Shown here: one piece after another, positions 59,536 through 64,000 of the stretch | Layout of the letters: each line of letters opens with the position of its first letter | Numbering within the stretch: the first letter of the stretch is position 1 | NCBI RefSeq assembly: GCF_000717645.1 | Contig: NZ_JNZZ01000011.1 | Coordinates: 62,001-126,000, forward strand | Direction: 5' to 3' | Length of the DNA stretch: 64,000 nucleotides | Source of the DNA: Streptomyces californicus | GTDB taxonomy: Bacteria; Actinomycetota; Actinomycetes; Streptomycetales; Streptomycetaceae | Translations under genes and position numbers: made by a program | Notes under the pieces: model-generated | What the model saw: only the letters and a program-made list of their open reading frames with translations | Database searches by the model: none | Told to the model about the DNA's origin: nothing

Positions 59536-60327
59536 TCACCGAGGGTCCTGGGCGAACTTCGCGGTGGCCCAGAAGTAGCCGAGCACCACGAGCCCGACGC
59601 TCCAGCCCAGGGCCAGCCACCCGTTGTGGCCGATCTCGCTGCCGAGCAGCAGCCCGCGCAGCGTCTCGATGGCCGGGGTGAAGGGCTGGTACTCGGCGAT
59701 CGGCCGGAACCAGCCCGGCATCGTCTCCACCGGGATGAACGCGCTGGAGAGCATCGGGAGCAGGATCATCGGCAGCGCGTTGTTGCTGGCCGCCTCCGCG
59801 TTCGGGCTGATCAGCCCCATGCCCACGGCGATCCAGGTGAGCGCGGCGGAGAAGAGCACCAGCAGCCCGAAGGCGGCCAGCCACTCCAGGGGCGTGGCGT
59901 CCACCGACCGGAAACCGATGGCCACGGCGACCGCGCCGACCAGGACCACGCTCAGCACGCTCTGCAGCACGCTGCCGACGACGTGCCCGACGAGCACGGA
60001 ACCGCGGTGGATCGCCATGGTGCGGAACCGGGCGATGATGCCCTCGGTCATGTCGTTGGAGACGGAGACCGCCGTCCCGATCACCGTGGAGCCGATGGTG
60101 AGCATCAGCAGGCCCGGGACGATGTAGGCGATGTACGTGGCGCGGTCGGCCCCCTCGCCCCCGATGCCCGCGCTCATCACGTCGCCGAAGATGTAGACGA
60201 AAAGCAGCAGGAGCATGACAGGCGTGAGGAGCAGGTTCAGCGTGAGGGACGGGTAGCGCCGGGCGTGCAGCAGGTTGCGGCGCAGCATCGTGGACGAGTC
60301 GCGGACCGCGAGGGAGAGGGTGCTCAT
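59536..60327 (-). CDS. ABC-2 type transporter permease, DrrB-like
   Basis: This 263-residue permease has six predicted segments (LTLNLLLTPVMLLLLFVYIFG, YIVPGLLMLTIGSTVIGTAV, VLSVVLVGAVAVAIGF, LAAFGLLVLFSAALTWIAVGMGL, the PMILLPMLSSAFIPVETMPGWFRPIAEYQPFTP region and LGWSVGLVVLGYFWA). The EGIIARFRTMAIHRGSVLVGH loop and PxxxPGWxRPxxxxQPxTP motif are typical of DrrB exporters. Its ATG overlaps the ATPase stop (ATGA, 60324-60327). It is only about 25-30 percent like the first DrrB-like protein by eye, so it is a separate exporter. The substrate is unknown. Confidence 0.93.
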   Translation of the reverse strand: MSTLSLAVRDSSTMLRRNLLHARRYPSLTLNLLLTPVMLLLLFVYIFGDVMSAGIGGEGADRATYIAYIVPGLLMLTIGSTVIGTAVSVSNDMTEGIIARFRTMAIHRGSVLVGHVVGSVLQSVLSVVLVGAVAVAIGFRSVDATPLEWLAAFGLLVLFSAALTWIAVGMGLISPNAEAASNNALPMILLPMLSSAFIPVETMPGWFRPIAEYQPFTPAIETLRGLLLGSEIGHNGWLALGWSVGLVVLGYFWATAKFAQDPR

Positions 60328-61325
60328 CGGACAGCCTCCTTCGGCTGGTGGGTCGAGGCGGGCACGGGGGCGCCGGTGAGGGCGAAGAAGACGTCGTCGA
60401 GGTCGGGGGTGTGCACGGTCAGCTCGTCGGCCTCGACGCCGGCCGCGTCGAGCCGGTCGAGGACGGAGCGCAGGTCGCGCTGGCTGCCGTCGCTGGGGAT
60501 CTGGAGCGCCAGCGCCTCGTCGTCCCCGGCGCCGCCGCGCAGGGCGGAGGCGGCGGACCGGTAGGCGGCCGGGTCGGTGAACCGCAGCCGGACGTGTCCG
60601 CCGGGCACGATCCGCTTCAGCTCCTCGGCGCTGCCCTCGGCCGCGATCCGCCCGCCGTTGAGGACGGCGATGCGGTCGGCCAGCTCGTCGGCCTCCTCCA
60701 GGTACTGGGTGGTGAGGAAGACGGTGACGCCGTCGGCCACCAGCTCGCGGACGATCCCCCACATGGTGTGGCGCGAACGCGGGTCGAGACCCGTGGTCGG
60801 CTCGTCGAGGAAGATGATCCGCGGGCCGCCGACCAGCGTCATGGCGATGTCGAGGCGGCGCTTCATGCCGCCGGAGTAGCCGGAGGCGGGCTTCTTCGCC
60901 GCCTCCACGAGGTCGAACCGCTCCAGCAGTTCGGCGGCGACCCGCCGCCCCTCCCGCTTGGACAGGTGGTGCAGGTCGGCCATGAGCAGCATGTTCTCCT
61001 CGCCGGTGATCAGCCCGTCGACGGCGGAGAACTGCCCGGTGACGCCGATCGCGGCCCGTACGGCGTGCGGTTCGGCGGCCAGGTCGTGACCGGCGACGCG
61101 CAGCTCGCCGGCGTCGGCGGTGATGAGGGTGGAGAGGATCTTGACGGCGGTGGTCTTGCCCGCGCCGTTGGGGCCGAGCAGGGCGAAGACGGTGCCCTGC
61201 GGCACCGACAGGTCGATGCCGTCCAGGACGACCTTGTCGCCGTAGGACTTGCGCAGCCCGGTGGCGGTGATCGCCGGCGGCGCGGCCTGGGCGGCGCGCG
61301 GCGCGGGGGGCGGGGTGACAGTCAT
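60324..61325 (-). CDS. ABC transporter ATP-binding protein, DrrA-like
   Basis: This 333-residue ATPase has Walker [17 protein letters not shown], signature YSGGMKRRLDIAMTL, Walker [16 protein letters not shown] and the [18 protein letters not shown] region. The C-terminal DrrA extension ends in the TPDLDDVFFALTG motif. It pairs with the permease gene through a four-base overlap. The next genes upstream on the same strand are a DUF4097 protein and a HicB-like protein, a combination I recall as common in Streptomyces and which may form one functional unit. The ATG at 61325 is preceded by GGGAC. Confidence 0.94.
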   Translation of the reverse strand: MTVTPPPAPRAAQAAPPAITATGLRKSYGDKVVLDGIDLSVPQGTVFALLGPNGAGKTTAVKILSTLITADAGELRVAGHDLAAEPHAVRAAIGVTGQFSAVDGLITGEENMLLMADLHHLSKREGRRVAAELLERFDLVEAAKKPASGYSGGMKRRLDIAMTLVGGPRIIFLDEPTTGLDPRSRHTMWGIVRELVADGVTVFLTTQYLEEADELADRIAVLNGGRIAAEGSAEELKRIVPGGHVRLRFTDPAAYRSAASALRGGAGDDEALALQIPSDGSQRDLRSVLDRLDAAGVEADELTVHTPDLDDVFFALTGAPVPASTHQPKEAVR

Positions 61326-61578
61326 GCTGAGTCCCTTTCACGAGCGGTGGGGCCGGGCTCCCCGGGAGGCGGGGCGGGTGACGGACCGGCCCGGAGGCAT
61401 GGGTGGTCAGCGGGCCGGCCCGAGGGCGTACGAGACGGTCGGGCCGGTCCGCGGAGGCGGTGCGGGAAGAGAAGGGGGTCCGGGAGGAGAGGGAGCCCGG
61501 AGGGGCGGTGCGGGACGAGACGGGGCGCGGAGGCTTCGCGCGGGAAGAGTCGGGGTGCGGGTAGAGAGGAGGTGCGGG

Positions 61579-62469
61579 TCAGGCGCGGCGGATGAGGATG
61601 TCGCCGGCCCCCGTCCGGGCGTGCACCTCGGCGGTCTCGTCGGAGTCCTCGGGGCCGGCGGCGGCGCCGAGGTTGTTGCGTACGGTGCCGTACTTGGGCT
61701 CCAGGTCGAGCCAGGCCGCCGTGCCCCGGCGGATGCCGACCTCGATGTCTCCGACGGAGGTACGGAGCGCGATCCGGCCGCGGACCACGTCGCCGACGCG
61801 GATGCGCCCGTTGGAGGAGGTGGCCTCCACCCCGGCGAGGGCGGTGCCGATCTCGATCCGGCCGTTGGCGGACTTGGCGACGGCGTTGCCGCCGGCGGTG
61901 CCCACGGAGATGTCGCCGTTGGCCGCGTTGGCCTTCAGCTCGCCGCCGACCTCGTCGATCCCGGTCGTGCCGTTGCCGTTCTTGACGACGGCCGCTCCGG
62001 CGACCGCGCCGATCTCGACCCGGCCGGAACCGGTGATCTCGGCGTCCCCGGTGGAACGGTCCAGCCGGATGTCGCCGTGGTCGGTGGTGAGTTCGGCGCG
62101 GGCCGCCTCGTCCACCCGGACGTCGCCCAGCGAGGTCTTGAGCCGCACCTCCCCGAGGGGGCCCTCGCAGATGAGGTTGCCCAGGGCGGTGGTGCCGCGC
62201 ACATCGGAACCGGCGGGCAGTTCGATGCTCACCACGATGGAGCCCGGCCTGCCGAACAGGGACCGTTTCTTCGGGGTTCTGACGGTGAGGCGTCCGCCCG
62301 AGCAGGAGACCTCGGTCTGCTGCACGGCGCGTACGTCCTCCTTGTCGGCCCCGTTGGCCGGCAGCACCTCCACGATCGTGTCGAGGCGCTTGCCGGCGGT
62401 GATGCGGGCGGTGCCGGCGTCCAGCTCGACGACGGCGGAGATGGGTGCGGGGGTGTCGAAAGAAGGCAT
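61579..62469 (-). CDS. DUF4097-type beta-repeat protein
   Basis: This 296-residue protein is formed by short beta-strand repeats (DUF4097/adhesin-like): LGNLICEGPLGEVRLKTSLGDVRVDEAARAELTTDHGDIRLDRSTGDAEITGSGRVEIGAV, then further GDI and NGRI units such as ANGDISVGTAGG, SANGRIEIG and SSNGRIRVG. No signal peptide or membrane segment is visible, so it seems cytoplasmic or associated with the drrAB products. The role is unknown. The ATG at 62469 follows GAGGA. It stands between the drrA-like gene (253 bases downstream) and the HicB-like gene. Confidence 0.88.
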   Translation of the reverse strand: MPSFDTPAPISAVVELDAGTARITAGKRLDTIVEVLPANGADKEDVRAVQQTEVSCSGGRLTVRTPKKRSLFGRPGSIVVSIELPAGSDVRGTTALGNLICEGPLGEVRLKTSLGDVRVDEAARAELTTDHGDIRLDRSTGDAEITGSGRVEIGAVAGAAVVKNGNGTTGIDEVGGELKANAANGDISVGTAGGNAVAKSANGRIEIGTALAGVEATSSNGRIRVGDVVRGRIALRTSVGDIEVGIRRGTAAWLDLEPKYGTVRNNLGAAAGPEDSDETAEVHARTGAGDILIRRA

Positions 62470-62782
62470 GGTCGTCCCGTCCTCGTGACTCGGTGTGCTG
62501 AAGAAGTGGTCCGGCCGCCGCTCCGGCGGCCGCTGTGCGTGACGTCGGCGGACCGGACGGTCCACCGGTGATGGCGGTACGGAGGGGGCTCCGGGCCCCC
62601 GGGTTCCAGGGCCTGTCTGACCAGTCCCGTCGTCGCCCGTAGGGCGGCCGCGCGGCGTCAGGTGCGTGCTCTCGGCGTGCCGCGGCTCCCGGCCCTCGTA
62701 CAGGACGTACTCGGGTCTGCGGCCGGTGCGGCGAGAGTGCGTGCATGGCGTCGTGAGGCAGACGGGAATGGTCAGACAGGCC
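62470..62782. other. Gap holding a MITE-like element
   Basis: The 313 bases between the HicB-like and DUF4097 genes hold a 177-base inverted-repeat element (listed separately) and, to its left, a GC-rich leader with no ORF and the DUF4097 ribosome site. The element may separate the two genes of a former operon. Confidence 0.6.
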
Positions 62783-62784
62783 CT
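62608..62784. mobile_element. MITE-like 177-bp element with 24-bp terminal inverted repeats
   Basis: The left end (62608-62631), beginning AGGGCCTGTCTGACCA, is matched by the reverse complement of the right end (62761-62784) over 24 bases with one mismatch at 62624/62768. The 130-base interior codes for nothing and is not itself strongly palindromic. The right end contains the stop codon of the HicB-like gene (62783-62785). No clear target duplication can be seen. From memory, the AGGGCCTGTCTGAC motif is common in Streptomyces genomes. Confidence 0.6.
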
Positions 62785-63301
62785 AGCGGACCCAGCCGGT
62801 GAAACCGCCGGAGCTCTTGCCCCGGCCCGACGCGTTCGGCCGCTCACCGCCGTCGAGGGCGAGGGAGACCGCCCATACGAGCCAGGCGTTGACCGACAGG
62901 CCCTCGGCGGCCGCCGCCCCCTCGGCCCGGCCCTTGAGGTGGGCCGGGAGGCGGAGGTTGATCCGCACCATGGTCCCGTCGTCGGCGTCCCCGGCCGGGG
63001 GCGCCGCCACGACGGGGGCCGCGGCGAGCTCCCGCACCTCGGCCACCGGCTCCGGCGCGGGCGGCGGCGTCACCACGAACTCGGGGTCGAGTCCGCGCAG
63101 CCGCACGTCCACCGAACCGGGGGCCAACTCCCGGGTGACGTCTCCCATCGCGGCGGAGAGCACGTTGAGCAGGGTCAGCCGGGCGGCGGACTCCAGCGGA
63201 ACGCTGAGCCGCTCGGCCAGGGCGCGGGCTTCGTCTCCGCTGGCATCCGCGGCGGCGGCGAGTTCCCGCCGGAGGTTGTCGACGTAGGGGGTGAGGTCCA
63301 T
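62783..63301 (-). CDS. HicB/Arc-type ribbon-helix-helix protein
   Basis: This 172-residue protein has a C-terminal ribbon-helix-helix domain (MVRINLRLPAHLKGRAEGAAAAEGLSVNAWLVWAVSLAL, about 109-150), the DNA-binding fold of HicB and Arc-type regulators. The helical N-terminal region (MDLTPYVDNLRRELAAAADASGDEARALAERLSVPLESAARLTLLNVLSAAMGDV) is of the kind annotated as toxin-antitoxin system HicB family in Streptomyces. No HicA toxin gene is adjacent. CATAGT (63308-63313), six bases before the ATG, is a probable -10 and overlaps the first of the TGGCA repeats upstream, pointing to autoregulation. The last codons and stop fall in the MITE-like end. Confidence 0.85.
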   Translation of the reverse strand: MDLTPYVDNLRRELAAAADASGDEARALAERLSVPLESAARLTLLNVLSAAMGDVTRELAPGSVDVRLRGLDPEFVVTPPPAPEPVAEVRELAAAPVVAAPPAGDADDGTMVRINLRLPAHLKGRAEGAAAAEGLSVNAWLVWAVSLALDGGERPNASGRGKSSGGFTGWVR

Positions 63302-63832
63302 GGCTCAACTATGGCACACGAATGGCACCACGTCGAGCCACATTGGCGCACCTTTTCTGAAAACGCCCCTGAGCTGGTCCTTCTTCGCCTAATCTCTCAT
63401 CGCGCCACCAGAATCACCACCGTGGCACCCCCCAGTGGCATCACAGGAGAGCCACCTGGCACCACTTGGCATCAGCGCATCCCATCTGGCACCACCCCGA
63501 CACCACCGAACCACGGCCCGAGCGACGGCCCGCCTTCACCAGCGCACCGCCACGCCAGACCCCGGCCCACCCGGCAACCACCGCACCACGGCCCGAACGA
63601 CGGCCCGCCGTGGCACGCGCCCGGCCACACCGGACCCCGGCCCAACACCACCAAACCACAGCTCGTGCAACGGCCCACCCCGCCCCGCCGTCACCCGCGC
63701 ACCGCCGCCCGGACCACGGCCCACGCCGCCCCCGCGTGGCGCGCGCGCCACCGCCGTACACGCGATGTACAGACGGAGAACGCCCAGCCGGGCCCCCGGC
63801 ACGCCGCACCACCCCACCCCCCGGAGCCCCCG
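63302..63832. promoter_or_regulatory. Repeat-rich upstream region with TGGCAYC array
   Basis: This 531-base non-coding region has two parts. The first, 63312-63493, carries eight copies of TGGCAC/TGGCAT(C). The second, 63510-63735, has three diverged copies of a 70-75 base unit starting ACCACGGCCCGA (63510, 63585, and ACCACAGCTCG at 63655). Open frames in it are low-complexity shadows. Confidence 0.65.
63312..63493. repeat. Helically phased TGGCAYC repeat array
   Basis: TGGCA-type units begin at 63312, 63323, 63344 (TGGCGC), 63423, 63436, 63457, 63467 and 63487. Most spacings are 10, 11, 20 or 21 bases, that is one or two helical turns; the exceptions are 79 and 13. All face the same way. 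This is the spacing expected of repeated sites for one DNA-binding protein on one face of the helix. Confidence 0.65.
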
Positions 63833-64000
63833 ATGCCTCCCGCGCCCCCGCCGCAGAGCCCTCCGCCGGCCTACCAGGCCCTCTGCTCCCACACCCACCT
63901 GTTCCCCGGAGCCCGCTGCCGCCTCCAGGGCCTGCCCCACCCGGAGGCGTTCGCCGCGGACCCGGAGCCGGTCGACGTCCACCTGCGCTTCTCCGACGGC
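63833..64000 (+). CDS. N-terminus of a hypothetical protein (runs off window)
   Basis: An ATG at 63833 opens a frame that stays open to the window end (56 codons). The first dozen residues are Pro-rich (MPPAPPPQSPPPAYQ). Then comes a more protein-like sequence, ALCSHTHLFPGARCRL, with two Cys and three His, continuing PEPVDVHLRFSDG. Codon use is typical for the genome. No clear Shine-Dalgarno sequence is seen other than a GGAG at 63823-63826. I cannot name a family from this fragment. Confidence 0.5.
   Translation, partial: MPPAPPPQSPPPAYQALCSHTHLFPGARCRLQGLPHPEAFAADPEPVDVHLRFSDG

Noticed and set aside
62783-63301. Reading the HicB-like gene as half of a HicAB toxin-antitoxin pair
   Set aside because: No HicA-type small RNA-binding protein is found on either side, so only the RHH protein is annotated.
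63441-63812. A 123-residue minus-strand open frame in the repeat region
   Set aside because: Translation is made of repeated GRRSGRG and WAGV-type words that come from the tandem DNA repeats; no start site or family support.

Overview
The window reads as chromosomal DNA of a Streptomyces or close relative. GC is very high, third codon positions are almost all G or C, and GTG starts are common. The gene content is typical of the genus: a WhiJ-like XRE/DUF397 locus, DasR-type control sites, a CdgB-type diguanylate cyclase, an HbpS-SenS-SenR set, DUF3263, choice-of-anchor A and streptogrisin-like genes. From memory, the run from the sugar-binding lipoprotein through nagK, nagA, the PfkB kinase, cdgB and terD has the gene order of the S. 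coelicolor SCO4277-SCO4286 region. I see about 55 genes and no rRNA, tRNA, CRISPR array or complete insertion sequence.

Bases 1-9.5 kb: the end of a glutamate decarboxylase gene, a drrAB-like efflux operon beside a PadR regulator with three copies of one palindrome, a divergent MFS transporter and AraC/GlxA regulator, an aldehyde dehydrogenase homologue lacking its catalytic cysteine, and an XRE(DUF5753) / RsbW-like ATPase / DUF397 locus. 9.7-19.9 kb: a lipoprotein, an FUSC-type membrane protein, a DUF2786 protein, a DNA polymerase I-like gene, then two secreted proteins (intradiol dioxygenase and streptogrisin-like protease) ending in the same chitin-binding-type domain, a small phosphotransferase and a DUF3263 protein.

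19.9-30 kb is the amino-sugar and c-di-GMP region: sugar-binding lipoprotein, nagK-nagA with two dre-like sites, a PfkB kinase, a membrane-anchored sugar-binding protein, cdgB with a BldD-like box, flavin reductase, arfB and terD. 30-38.6 kb: an M4 protease, an M1 peptidase lipoprotein, a beta-propeller lipoprotein, hbpS-senS-senR and an Rpn-type remnant. 38.6-49.9 kb: metabolic and resistance-type genes (pentapeptide repeat protein, two FAD oxidoreductases, quinone-reductase-like protein, GNAT, APH-like kinase, a MarR/MFS pair with a nested palindromic operator) and a diiron oxygenase next to a ferredoxin-ferredoxin reductase fusion.

50-64 kb: cell-envelope genes (zinc-ribbon and peptidoglycan-binding pair, a choice-of-anchor A protein with an LAXTG sorting signal), an OmpR/histidine kinase pair, a PAS protein with a degenerate kinase core, a second drrAB operon with DUF4097 and HicB-like genes, a MITE-like 177-bp element and a helically phased TGGCA repeat array. 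Strong bidirectional hairpins separate most convergent gene pairs. At least ten genes have a TANNNT-like -10 element 6-8 bases before the start codon and no good Shine-Dalgarno sequence, which suggests leaderless transcripts.
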